Assembly (NCBI GenBank): GCA_017621195.1
Contig: JAGATO010000285.1
Location: 1-6,131, forward strand
Direction: 5' to 3'
Origin: Bacillota bacterium
Lineage (GTDB): Bacteria; Bacillota; Clostridia; Peptostreptococcales; Anaerovoracaceae
DNA: 6,131 nt
The position numbers and the translations under genes are program-made. Positions 1 through 6,131 of the stretch are shown here, in pieces (position 1 is the stretch's first letter; every line of letters begins with the position of its first letter). The notes under the pieces were generated by a model. It searched no databases. It had not been told where the DNA came from and worked only from the letters and a program-made list of their open reading frames with translations.

Positions 1-18
1 GCAAGCCTCATTTCATAT

Positions 19-56
19 TCGGTGGAAGCCCTGCGTCCATGGCGCAGGGCCACCGA
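19..56. repeat. Long imperfect inverted repeat (hairpin), function unknown
   Basis: TCGGTG (19-24) pairs with CACCGA (51-56), and GCCCTGCG (28-35) pairs with CGCAGGGC (43-50). This gives a 14-base-pair, very GC-rich stem with a 3-base bulge (GAA, 25-27) on one side and a 7-base loop (36-42). The pairing is visible directly. No U-tract follows the stem on either strand, so it is not a standard intrinsic terminator. It could be the 3' end of an upstream convergent gene's transcript, part of a small RNA, or a dispersed palindromic element. The sequence alone does not decide. Confidence 0.6.
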
Positions 57-70
57 TCGAAGTTGACGGA

Positions 71-93
71 AGCGCGGCGCCGCCCGCCGCGCT
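71..93. repeat. Perfect 9-bp GC-rich inverted repeat (hairpin)
   Basis: AGCGCGGCG (71-79) pairs perfectly with CGCCGCGCT (85-93) around a 5-base loop. A second copy of the right-arm core CGCCGCGC lies at 111-118, so the left arm could pair with either copy, but not both. The plus-strand flank is pyrimidine-rich, with ACCTCTT twice (94-100 and 102-108), but has no T-run. It may be a weak terminator for a plus-strand gene ending upstream of the window, or an RNA structure of unknown role. Confidence 0.5.
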
Positions 94-121
94 ACCTCTT
101 CACCTCTTAACGCCGCGCCAC

Positions 122-162
122 AAAAAACCCCCACCGTGGAACAGGAAGTTCCGCGGTGGGGG
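122..162 (-). terminator. Intrinsic terminator of gpmI
   Basis: Bases 128-142 and 148-162 form a 15-position stem around the 5-base loop AGGAA (143-147). Read on the minus strand, the stem is followed immediately by six T residues (127-122), the classic Rho-independent layout. It begins 28 bases past the gpmI stop codon. One stem position (137/153) is a T-G pair on the plus strand and becomes an A-C mismatch in the gpmI transcript; the other 14 positions pair normally. The plus-strand side is followed only by TTGTGTG, so any termination of convergent plus-strand transcripts would be weaker. Confidence 0.92.
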
Positions 163-190
163 TTGTGTGATAGCGTTGCAGCATCGAGAA

Positions 191-1726
191 TTATCGAATC
201 AGCAGGCTGTGACCGGTCATTTCTTCCGGAATTTCCAGATCCATCAGATCCAGCATGGTGGGAGCCAGATCAGCCAGAATGCCGCCATCGGCCAGCTCCA
301 CGGTTTCGGCAGGATCCATGACCATCAGAGGAACGGGGTTCAGAGAGTGAGCGGTGACGATGTGTCCATCCTCATCCAACATGCAGTCAGCGTTGCCGTG
401 GTCCGCCGTAAGGAGCAGTCGGCCGCCGTGAGCCTTCAGCGCTTCGGCAATCCGACCGACGCAGATGTCCACCGCTTCTACGGCCTTGACAGCAGCGGAC
501 AGAACGCCGGTGTGGCCTACCATATCGCAGTTGGCAAAATTCAGAATGATGGCGTCGTAGGATTCCCGTTCAATCTGTTCGATGACGCGATCGGTGACTT
601 CAAAGGCGCTCATTTCCGGCTGCAGGTCATAGGTGGCAACCTTGGGCGACGGGATCAGGATACGATCCTCGCCGGGATTGGGGACTTCAACACCACCGTT
701 GAAGAAGAAGGTGACGTGAGCGTATTTCTCCGTTTCGGCGATGCGCAGCTGCGTCTTACCCAGGTCGGACAGATACTGACCCAGCGTATTGTTCAACGAT
801 TGGGGCGGAAATGCGACCCGGACATTGGGCATGGAAGCGTCGTACTGAGTAAAGCAGACGTACATCAGATCATCGACGGTCTTTTTCCGCTCAAAGCCGG
901 AAAACTCGGGATCTACGAAGCAGCGGGTAATCTCCCGGGCGCGGTCGGGGCGGAAGTTGAAGAAGATGAAAGAGTCACCGTCGTTGACCGTAGCCACCGG
1001 ACCGTTTTCATCCGTGATCACCGTGGGGTGGACGAACTCGTCGTTTTCTTCCCTCAGGTACGCCTTTTCCACCGCTTCCGATGCGGAGGAGGCCGTTTCA
1101 CCTTCGCCCAGAGTCATGGCGTCGTAAGCCTTTACCACACGCTCCCAGCGGTTGTCCCGATCCATACCGTAGTAACGGCCGGAAACGGTAGCGATGGCGC
1201 CAACGCCTGTTTCCTTCATGAAGCCTTCCAGGGATGCAACGTAGGTTAGGGCACAGCGGGGCGGTACATCGCGGCCGTCCAGCAGAGCGTGGACGAATAC
1301 CTGAGAAATTCCCTTCTGCTTCGCCATATCGATCAGAGCCATCAGATGGGAGATGTGGCTGTGAACGCCGCCGTCGGATAACAGGCCGCACAGATGGAGG
1401 GCACTGTCGTTTTGAAGTACGTGGTCCATGGCATCGTTCAGAGCGTCGTTATCGAAGAAAGAGCCTTCCTGGATGGACTTCGTGATCTTGGTCAGCTCCT
1501 GATAGACCACGCGACCGGCGCCGATGTTCAGATGGCCTACCTCGGAATTTCCCATCTGCCCGTCAGGAAGGCCGACGGATAGACCGCTGGCGCCCAGCTG
1601 GGTGTGGGGATTTTCACGGAACAGACGGTCCAGATTGGGCTTATGGGCCTGGGCGATGGCATTGCCGGGACCGTCAGCTGCCAGACCAAAACCATCCAGA
1701 ATCATTAGCATTGTATTTTTTTTCAT
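191..1726 (-). CDS. gpmI: 2,3-bisphosphoglycerate-independent phosphoglycerate mutase
   Basis: This cytoplasmic glycolytic and gluconeogenic enzyme interconverts 3-phosphoglycerate and 2-phosphoglycerate through a phosphoserine intermediate, using two Mn2+ ions. The 511-residue protein matches the usual family length (about 510-515). Visible active-site residues are Asp11 in the N-terminal MILDGFG, the nucleophile Ser61 in GNSEVGHLNIG, His122 in SDGGVHSH, Asp153 in LDGRDVPP, Arg184 and Arg190 in RYYGMDRDNRWER, Arg259 and Arg262 in FNFRPDRARE, Lys334, Asp401 and His405 in NCDMVGHTG, Asp442 and His443 in LTADHGN, and His460 in TAHS. These line up, with a one- or two-residue shift, with the known Geobacillus stearothermophilus active site. 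An in-frame ATG lies 22 codons upstream (1790-1792). The start at 1726 is preferred because it follows a GAGGT ribosome site and begins MKKNTMLMILDG, as family members do. The gene is divergent from addA, has its own terminator, and looks monocistronic. Nothing is missing or broken. Confidence 0.98.
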   Translation of the reverse strand: MKKNTMLMILDGFGLAADGPGNAIAQAHKPNLDRLFRENPHTQLGASGLSVGLPDGQMGNSEVGHLNIGAGRVVYQELTKITKSIQEGSFFDNDALNDAMDHVLQNDSALHLCGLLSDGGVHSHISHLMALIDMAKQKGISQVFVHALLDGRDVPPRCALTYVASLEGFMKETGVGAIATVSGRYYGMDRDNRWERVVKAYDAMTLGEGETASSASEAVEKAYLREENDEFVHPTVITDENGPVATVNDGDSFIFFNFRPDRAREITRCFVDPEFSGFERKKTVDDLMYVCFTQYDASMPNVRVAFPPQSLNNTLGQYLSDLGKTQLRIAETEKYAHVTFFFNGGVEVPNPGEDRILIPSPKVATYDLQPEMSAFEVTDRVIEQIERESYDAIILNFANCDMVGHTGVLSAAVKAVEAVDICVGRIAEALKAHGGRLLLTADHGNADCMLDEDGHIVTAHSLNPVPLMVMDPAETVELADGGILADLAPTMLDLMDLEIPEEMTGHSLLIR

Positions 1727-1733
1727 GATAGAT

Positions 1734-1738
1734 ACCTC
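1734..1738 (-). promoter_or_regulatory. gpmI ribosome binding site
   Basis: On the minus strand GAGGT lies 7 bases upstream of the ATG at 1726. It supports the 511-residue start over the ATG at 1790-1792. That upstream ATG would also begin within a few bases of the predicted transcription start and inside the leader hairpin. Confidence 0.8.
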
Positions 1739-1761
1739 AGTTTTCTTTCGGATCGGTGATG

Positions 1762-1790
1762 GGACAGAGGCGATGGTTCGGGCTCTGTCC
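1762..1790 (-). promoter_or_regulatory. Stem-loop in the gpmI 5' leader (possible operator or mRNA stabiliser)
   Basis: GGACAGAG (1762-1769) and CTCTGTCC (1783-1790) are a perfect 8-base inverted repeat. Inside it, CGA (1771-1773) and TCG (1778-1780) can extend the stem beyond a small internal loop. If transcription starts near 1796, the hairpin begins about 6-7 bases from the mRNA 5' end. No U-run follows it in the gpmI direction, so it is not an attenuator of the simple kind. It may be a 5'-end structure that protects the mRNA or a DNA operator for a dimeric regulator. The repeat is seen directly; the role is inference. Confidence 0.5.
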
Positions 1791-1802
1791 ACAATCTTTT
1801 CT

Positions 1803-1830
1803 GTTATATTATCTTATCTTATCTTGTCTA
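1803..1830 (-). promoter_or_regulatory. Candidate sigma-A promoter of gpmI
   Basis: Read on the minus strand, the -35 candidate TAGACA (1830-1825) matches TTGACA at 5 of 6 positions. After a 16-base spacer comes the -10 candidate TATAAC (1808-1803), which matches TATAAT at 5 of 6. Transcription would begin near 1796, giving a leader of about 70 bases. The spacer consists mostly of the pentamer repeat described separately. An alternative perfect -10, TATAAT (1835-1830), sits just upstream and overlaps the -35 by one base. Its own -35 (TTCCTT, 1858-1853, 17-base spacing) is poor, so it would be a weaker tandem promoter. Confidence 0.55.
1811..1825. repeat. Tandem pentamer repeat (ATCTT) x3 inside the gpmI promoter spacer
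   Basis: Three perfect head-to-tail copies of ATCTT occupy 1811-1825, with a degenerate copy (ATATT, 1806-1810) next to them. On the gpmI strand this reads as AAGAT repeats filling nearly all of the spacer between the candidate -35 (1825-1830) and -10 (1803-1808). The repeats are seen directly. Any effect of copy-number change on promoter strength is inference. Confidence 0.65.
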
Positions 1831-1946
1831 TTATATCGTAATATTATCTCAGAAGGAAGGGTCATAAACGAAAAAAGTTTCAAATTTGTTCACGAATGAT
1901 TGAAGTTGAAAAAAATTGGTCGAAAAAACCGGATTTATGGAAAGCT

Positions 1947-1975
1947 GGGACAGTCCCTGCCAACTGTGTTATAAT
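1947..1975 (+). promoter_or_regulatory. Candidate sigma-A promoter of addA (extended -10)
   Basis: The -10 is a perfect TATAAT (1970-1975) preceded by TGT, making a full extended -10 TGTTATAAT (1967-1975). A -35 candidate GGGACA (1947-1952) matches TTGACA at 4 of 6 positions with ideal 17-base spacing. Upstream A-tracts at 1871-1876, 1909-1915 and 1923-1928 could act as UP-element-like or curved DNA. Transcription would start near 1982, leaving a leader of about 129 bases before addA. The promoter lies inside the open reading frame that extends addA upstream to 1916, which argues against the most distal starts. Confidence 0.75.
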
Positions 1976-1987
1976 GGGGTAAGCGGC

Positions 1988-2024
1988 CCTGAGATCCGGA
2001 TGGATGAAGCTGAGTCCGGTCAGG
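1988..2024 (+). promoter_or_regulatory. Stem-loop at the 5' end of the addA leader
   Basis: CCTGA (1988-1992) pairs with TCAGG (2020-2024), and CCGGA (1996-2000) pairs with TCCGG (2015-2019). The result is a 10-base-pair stem with a 3-base bulge (GAT, 1993-1995) and a 14-base loop (2001-2014). It would begin about 6 bases from the predicted transcription start. No U-tract follows, so it is not a simple terminator. I do not recognise it as a known riboswitch or leader family. A 5'-terminal mRNA-stabilising hairpin is a reasonable guess. Confidence 0.45.
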
Positions 2025-2096
2025 CGAAGGGGCTGATGAATTGGGCGAATCGGATGGGAAAGGCAAGCCGTACAAATCGAGAGATCCAGGCGAATC

Positions 2097-2102
2097 AGGA
2101 GG
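2097..2102 (+). promoter_or_regulatory. addA ribosome binding site that decides the start
   Basis: AGGAGG, a perfect Shine-Dalgarno core, lies 8 bases before the ATG at 2111. The reading frame is open upstream with in-frame ATGs at 1916, 1937, 2000, 2036 and 2054. None has a comparable site: the ATG at 2036 has AAGGGG only 3 bases away. This site, plus the family-typical N-terminus MQWSEKQKEAI, fixes the start at 2111. Confidence 0.88.
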
Positions 2103-2110
2103 AAGCGAAC

Positions 2111-5100
2111 ATGCAGTGGAGCGAAAAACAAAAGGAAGCCATACAGGACAGAGGACACAATCTGCTGGTTTCGGCTGCCGCCGGTTCCGGAAAGACAGCG
2201 GTGCTGGTGGAGCGGATCAAAGGGCTTCTGCTGGAAGATAAAGTACAGCTGAACCAGATGCTGATCGTCACCTTCAGCAACGCTGCCGCTGCGGAAATGC
2301 GGGAGAAGATCGCCAATGCGCTGCAGGCGGAGATGGAACGGGAGGACTGCGATCAGGAGAAGCGAAGATATCTGCGCGGCCAGCTGAACTCCATGCACAA
2401 GGCCAATATCAGCACCTTCCACGCCTTTGCCATGGAGGTGATCCGTCGGTATTTTTATCTGATCGACGTGGAACCCAGCTTCCGCATCTGCGACGAAGCC
2501 CAGAAGACCATCCTGCAGGATCAGGCCATGGAGCAGCTGTTTCAGGAGGAATTCGACGAAAAGAGACCGGAATTCATCCGATTTTTGGACTGGTATGCCA
2601 CGGGGAAGAGCGAACAGGACGTCAAGGACATGATCGCTTACGTCCACAATTTCATTCAGAGCATTCCGGAGCCTTTCCAATGGCTGAAACGTGCGGCACA
2701 GGATCTGGCCATGGACGAAGAAGCCTTTCGCAGTACACCGGCCTGGAACTACCGAAAGGCGCAGAAGGAACGGCTTTTGCAGCTTGCCCTGAAGTATTTT
2801 CAGCGGGTGTATGATCGGCTGGAAGAGGAAGGGATAGCGACGCTGCTTCCCAAGGCCAAAGCCGATCTGGACGGGGTTGAGGCAAGGCTTGCGGCGGACG
2901 TAAAATTCTCGGTCTTTGCTGCGGGAAAGGCGGATAAAGAGGCCTACGCTGCCGTCAAGGAAGAGATCGGCGCTTTGCGAAACAGAGGAAAGGAGCTGTG
3001 GAATCAGGCCTGGACCGTGTACGGAGATCAGGATCTGTCCCAACAGGTGCAAATCATGAACGCAACGGCCTGGGCGGGAGAGGAGCTGTACCGACTGACG
3101 GAGAAGTTCGACCGGCTGTACCGGGAGAGAAAGCGGGAGAAAAACCTTCTGGATTTCAGCGATATCGAGCACTATGCCCTGCAGATCCTCCGGAATCCGG
3201 AGGCGGCGGAGGAATACCGCCGGAGCTTTGCCTGCATCTTCATCGACGAGTATCAGGACAGCAACGTGATCCAGGAGGAACTGATCCGCTGCATTGCCAG
3301 AGAAAACAACGTATTCATGGTAGGAGACGTCAAGCAGAGCATCTATAAATTCCGGCTGGCCGAGCCGGAAATCTTTCTGAACAAGTACGAACGGTATCGC
3401 CAAAGCGAAGCGGAGGGGAAGAAGATCGACCTGAATCTGAACTTTCGCTGCAAGGGAAACATCATAAAGACGACAAATCAGATCTTTGAAGAGATCATGA
3501 CCAGGGAGAGCACGGGGATCACGTATGACGAGGATGCGGCTCTCTATCGCGGGCTGAGCTATGAGGGGGAGCTTGACTATCCCACCCTTCTTCACATCGT
3601 GGACGTGAAGAGCGGAGCGGAGGACGCCGATCCGCGGATCGCCGAGCTGGCTTCTGCGGAGGTGGAAGCGCTGCAGGCGGCCCGCATGGTAAAGGAGGCG
3701 TTGGGAAAGCCCATCTACGACTGCAAGAAAGAGCAGATCCGACCGCTGCGGAAGCGGGACGTGGTCATTCTCCTGCGGGGCATCAAAAACTACGGCGACC
3801 TCTATGCCAAAGCGCTCATGGAACAGGGCATCGAAAGCTTCATGGACAACAGCGACGGATACTTCGATACGCTGGAGATCCAGATCTTCCTGAACCTCCT
3901 GCGGATCGTGGACAACAAGCGTCAGGACGTGGCCCTGCTTTCCGTGCTGCGATCTCCCATCTTCGGCCTGTCCATCGGTCAGCTGGCGCAGATCCGGGCG
4001 GAACAGAAAGAAGGGTCCTTCTACGATGCGCTGGAAGCCATGGCACGGCGCAGCGAAACGGAGGAGGCGATAACGCCGTTGGCACGGCAGTGCGCGGCTG
4101 TTCTGGAACGCCTGGCGCTGTGGCAGGAGAAAGCGTCATTCCTGCCGCTGGCGGAATTTCTCCAGATGCTCATCGAAGAGACGGGATACGGAACGTACGT
4201 AGGAGCCATCGCAGGCGGAACGCAGCGGCTGGCTAACGTAAACGCCATGGTGGATAAGGCCATCCAGTATGAAGCATCCTCGGGAAAGGGGCTGTTCGGT
4301 TTCATCCGCTACATCGAAGCCATGCAGCGGGGAAAGGTGAAGACCGGTCAGGTGAAGATGATCGGCGAAAACGACGACGTGGTCCGAATCATGACCATTC
4401 ACAAGAGCAAGGGACTGGAATTCCCCTTCGTCCTCATCGGCGGTCTTGGCCGCAGCTTCAACCGACGCAAAGAAACGGCCAAGGTGTCCTGCCACAAGGA
4501 TCTGGGGTTGGGTCTGCGGTACGTGATGACGAAGGAACACGCGTATCAGAAGACCATGGTCAAGCAGCTGATCGATGAAAATCTGGTTCAGGATGATATG
4601 GCCGAGGAAATACGCATCCTCTACGTGGGATTCACCAGAGCTCAGGATAGGCTGATGCTTCTGGCGGGAGTGAAAAATGGCGACAGGTTCCGGGAGCAAA
4701 AATCCCTTCGCCTGCCGGAGGATGGCATGGGAGCCGGGTGCTATCTGGATCTGATCTTCCCTTGGACGGGAGGAGAGGCGATGGAGATCCGGTATTCCGA
4801 CCGCTCGCTTCTGTCCGCCCAACAACAGGAAGACGATCTGCGGTGCAGTGAGACGGAGATGTACGTGGAAGGTGGCTTTGCGGACAGCGGCTGCGACGAT
4901 GAGGTGAGAAAAGAGATCGACCGCCGCCTGTCCTTCGTTTACGAGGACAGCGGAAGAAACGGCCTGAAGACAAAGTACACGGTATCCGAGCTGGCTGCCC
5001 GGCAGAGGGAAGCCGCGGCGCAGAGCGACGGAGCGGAGGCAGAGGAGCGCGGCAGATCACTGAAAGAGACGGCTGCGCCGGACTGGCGCGAAGCGTTTGC

Positions 5101-5677
5101 CGCACGGCCCGCCTTCCTGGAAGCCAAACAGCTGACGGCAGCCGATCGCGGTACGATTTACCATCGGGTCATGGAGTGCATTCCCTTCGATCGCCAATGG
5201 ACCGTGGCCCAGGTGCGGGACTTTCTGAAGGACATGGTGAAGCGGGAGCTGATCACTGCGGAGGAGGCACGGTTGGTGGTGCCGGGGCGGATCAGCGGAT
5301 TTTTCCGTTCTCCTCTGGGAAAGCGCATCGTAGCAGCGAAGAAAGTGCAGAAGGAAGTGTCCTTCAACCTGAAGATGGAAGAGGACGGCCAGATCATCAC
5401 GGTACAGGGTACCATCGACTGTTATTTTCCTGAAGAAGACGGCATAGTTTTAGTGGACTACAAGTCCAATTTCGTGGATAATAGAAGGGAAGAAGAGGAT
5501 GTGCAGCGGCTGGTCCGCTGGTATGAGCCTCAGCTTCAGATGTATCGCAAGGCGCTGGAAACCATTTCCGGATGCCATGTGAAGCAGATGTATTTATATC
5601 TGTTTTCTGCGGGGAAGGCGATGGAGCTGCCGGTCTCCGGGAAAGAAAGGAGCCAGAATGGCACAGCAGAAGAATAA
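2111..5677 (+). CDS. addA: ATP-dependent helicase/nuclease subunit A (AddAB, AddA subunit)
   Basis: AddA is the 3'-5' helicase and nuclease subunit of AddAB, which unwinds and resects double-strand breaks to prepare 3' tails for RecA. The protein has 1188 residues, slightly under the B. subtilis length of about 1230. SF1A (UvrD/Rep-like) motifs occur in order: Walker A GSGKT with Lys28; VTFSNAAAAEM (53-63); STFHAF (101-106); Walker B FIDEYQD with Asp379 and Glu380; GDVKQSIYKFR (405-415); NLNFR (442-446); TIHKSKGLEF (762-771); and LYVGFTRAQDRL with the likely arginine finger Arg843. The C-terminal RecB-family nuclease starts near KYTVSEL (955-961). It contains GTIYHRV with His1018, GTID with Asp1103, DYKSN with Asp1116 and Lys1118, and QLQMY (1141-1145). 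No cysteine cluster is seen; in AddAB the Fe-S site belongs to AddB. Both ATPase and nuclease should be active. The gene is divergent from gpmI, and its last 20 bases overlap the pyrophosphatase gene. addB is not adjacent upstream. Confidence 0.97.
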   Translation: MQWSEKQKEAIQDRGHNLLVSAAAGSGKTAVLVERIKGLLLEDKVQLNQMLIVTFSNAAAAEMREKIANALQAEMEREDCDQEKRRYLRGQLNSMHKANISTFHAFAMEVIRRYFYLIDVEPSFRICDEAQKTILQDQAMEQLFQEEFDEKRPEFIRFLDWYATGKSEQDVKDMIAYVHNFIQSIPEPFQWLKRAAQDLAMDEEAFRSTPAWNYRKAQKERLLQLALKYFQRVYDRLEEEGIATLLPKAKADLDGVEARLAADVKFSVFAAGKADKEAYAAVKEEIGALRNRGKELWNQAWTVYGDQDLSQQVQIMNATAWAGEELYRLTEKFDRLYRERKREKNLLDFSDIEHYALQILRNPEAAEEYRRSFACIFIDEYQDSNVIQEELIRCIARENNVFMVGDVKQSIYKFRLAEPEIFLNKYERYRQSEAEGKKIDLNLNFRCKGNIIKTTNQIFEEIMTRESTGITYDEDAALYRGLSYEGELDYPTLLHIVDVKSGAEDADPRIAELASAEVEALQAARMVKEALGKPIYDCKKEQIRPLRKRDVVILLRGIKNYGDLYAKALMEQGIESFMDNSDGYFDTLEIQIFLNLLRIVDNKRQDVALLSVLRSPIFGLSIGQLAQIRAEQKEGSFYDALEAMARRSETEEAITPLARQCAAVLERLALWQEKASFLPLAEFLQMLIEETGYGTYVGAIAGGTQRLANVNAMVDKAIQYEASSGKGLFGFIRYIEAMQRGKVKTGQVKMIGENDDVVRIMTIHKSKGLEFPFVLIGGLGRSFNRRKETAKVSCHKDLGLGLRYVMTKEHAYQKTMVKQLIDENLVQDDMAEEIRILYVGFTRAQDRLMLLAGVKNGDRFREQKSLRLPEDGMGAGCYLDLIFPWTGGEAMEIRYSDRSLLSAQQQEDDLRCSETEMYVEGGFADSGCDDEVRKEIDRRLSFVYEDSGRNGLKTKYTVSELAARQREAAAQSDGAEAEERGRSLKETAAPDWREAFAARPAFLEAKQLTAADRGTIYHRVMECIPFDRQWTVAQVRDFLKDMVKRELITAEEARLVVPGRISGFFRSPLGKRIVAAKKVQKEVSFNLKMEEDGQIITVQGTIDCYFPEEDGIVLVDYKSNFVDNRREEEDVQRLVRWYEPQLQMYRKALETISGCHVKQMYLYLFSAGKAMELPVSGKERSQNGTAEE
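5645..5652 (+). promoter_or_regulatory. Ribosome binding site for the pyrophosphatase, inside addA
   Basis: GAAAGGAG ends 5 bases before the ATG at 5658 and lies within the last codons of addA. No promoter-sized gap exists between the genes, so ribosomes finishing addA probably help start this gene (translational coupling). It also supports 5658 as the start. Confidence 0.8.
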
Positions 5678-6131
5678 GATCACCGTCATCGGTCATAAGA
5701 ATCCGGACACGGATTCCATTTGCTCGGCCATCGCTTACGCAGCGATGAAGAACCGGATCGATCCGGACAATCAATACATAGCCCGCAGGGCGGGACAGCT
5801 GAACAACGAGACCCAGTTCGTCCTGCAGAGGTTCGGCGCGGCGGTGCCGGAATACGTGTCCGATATCGGAACGCAGGTATCGGATATTCAGATCCGCAAC
5901 GTGGCCGGCGTCAGCCGTACTATGTCGCTGAAGAGCGCCTGGGAAAAGATGAAGGGAGCCAATGCGGTGACGCTTCCCGTCACCGACGGAACGAAGCTGG
6001 AAGGCCTGATCACCATCAAGGACATCGTCACGTCTTACATGGACGTGTTCGACAGCATGATCCTGGCTCGGGCAAAGACGCCGTACCGCAACATTCTGGA
6101 AACCCTGGAGGGAACCATGATCACCGGCGAC
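5658..6131 (+). CDS. ppaC: CBS-domain manganese-dependent inorganic pyrophosphatase (family II), 5' part
   Basis: The reading frame runs without a stop to the window edge, giving 158 residues; full CBS-type relatives are roughly 540-550. These cytoplasmic DHH-superfamily enzymes hydrolyse PPi to two phosphates using Mn2+ or Co2+. The N-terminal GHKNPDTDS (12-20) supplies His13, Asp17 and Asp19, which match metal ligands His9, Asp13 and Asp15 of B. subtilis PpaC. ARRAGQLNNETQF (42-54) is a further family signature. From about residue 70 a CBS domain follows, including LPVTDGTKLEGLITIKDIV (106-124). RNILETLEGTMITGD (144-158) resembles the entry to the DRTGG domain that lies between the CBS pair in this subfamily. 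In characterised CBS pyrophosphatases, AMP and ADP inhibit, and diadenosine polyphosphates activate. That regulation is expected here but cannot be checked, because the rest of the active site and regulatory insert lie beyond the window. ppaC is the symbol for the family; the CBS subfamily has no settled name. Confidence 0.93.
   Translation, partial: MAQQKNKITVIGHKNPDTDSICSAIAYAAMKNRIDPDNQYIARRAGQLNNETQFVLQRFGAAVPEYVSDIGTQVSDIQIRNVAGVSRTMSLKSAWEKMKGANAVTLPVTDGTKLEGLITIKDIVTSYMDVFDSMILARAKTPYRNILETLEGTMITGD

Noticed and set aside
1..11. An ATG on the minus strand at 9-11 that could start a gene running off the left edge.
   Set aside because: Only three codons are visible and no ribosome binding site precedes it.
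1..110. Possible C-terminal tail of a plus-strand gene entering from the left edge (frame ending TGA at 64-66 or TAA at 108-110).
   Set aside because: Both tails are too short (about 21 and 35 codons) to show any domain, and the hairpins fit noncoding DNA equally well. Upstream sequence is needed.
1..1249. A long open frame on the plus strand, opposite gpmI (start codon possible at 167; 360 codons from there).
   Set aside because: It is antisense to GpmI, whose full set of active-site residues is in the opposite strand. The open frame also runs through the gpmI terminator and shows no recognisable domain.
1727..2110. Search by eye for an SOS (LexA) box of the GAAC-N4-GTTC type, a cre site, a T-box or a known riboswitch.
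   Set aside because: No convincing match was seen on either strand, so damage induction of addA and catabolite control of gpmI are not supported by the sequence.
1880..3595. A 571-codon open frame on the minus strand opposite addA.
   Set aside because: It covers the addA promoter, leader and N-terminal helicase motifs in antisense, and its translation looks like a compositional shadow rather than a protein family.
1..6131. CRISPR arrays, insertion sequences, tRNA or rRNA genes, prophage or toxin-antitoxin genes.
   Set aside because: No regularly spaced repeats, transposase motifs, tRNA-like cloverleaf or rRNA stretches were recognised. The space is almost fully taken by three housekeeping genes.

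Overview
The window looks like chromosomal housekeeping DNA from a Bacillota (Firmicutes) bacterium, most likely a moderately GC-rich member of the Clostridia. The evidence is an AddA-type recombination helicase-nuclease (the AddAB system typical of Bacillota rather than RecBCD), a metal-dependent (cofactor-independent) phosphoglycerate mutase, a family II pyrophosphatase with a CBS insert, and strong AGGAGG-like ribosome binding sites. GC-rich coding DNA is separated by a distinctly AT-rich intergenic region. I cannot name a genus from sequence alone.

Layout. Bases 1-190 hold no gene I can support. They contain two strong GC-rich hairpins without U-tracts (19-56 and 71-93) and an intrinsic terminator (122-162) for the gene that arrives on the minus strand. 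Bases 191-1726 (minus) encode GpmI, complete with all expected catalytic residues. Bases 1727-2110 are a divergent control region. It has a candidate gpmI promoter (1803-1830, minus) and a strong candidate addA promoter (1947-1975, plus, extended -10). Each predicted mRNA carries a stem-loop starting a few bases from its predicted 5' end. Bases 2111-5677 (plus) encode a complete AddA with every helicase motif and the C-terminal RecB-family nuclease motif. Bases 5658-6131 (plus) are the first 158 codons of a CBS-domain, manganese-dependent inorganic pyrophosphatase. It overlaps addA by 20 bases and runs off the window.

How the genes fit together. addA and the pyrophosphatase gene look co-transcribed and translationally coupled. 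AddA, with its partner AddB, resects double-strand breaks for recombinational repair. The pyrophosphatase removes PPi made by DNA and RNA synthesis and other reactions. gpmI is a separate, divergently transcribed glycolytic gene. addB is not next to addA on its upstream side, although addB-addA is the common arrangement in Bacillota.

I found no clear new system here. The points most worth a second look are in the 384-base divergent region: a pentamer repeat filling the spacer of the gpmI promoter, and matched 5'-terminal hairpins on the two leaders. The unexplained hairpins at 19-93 and the addA-pyrophosphatase coupling come next.
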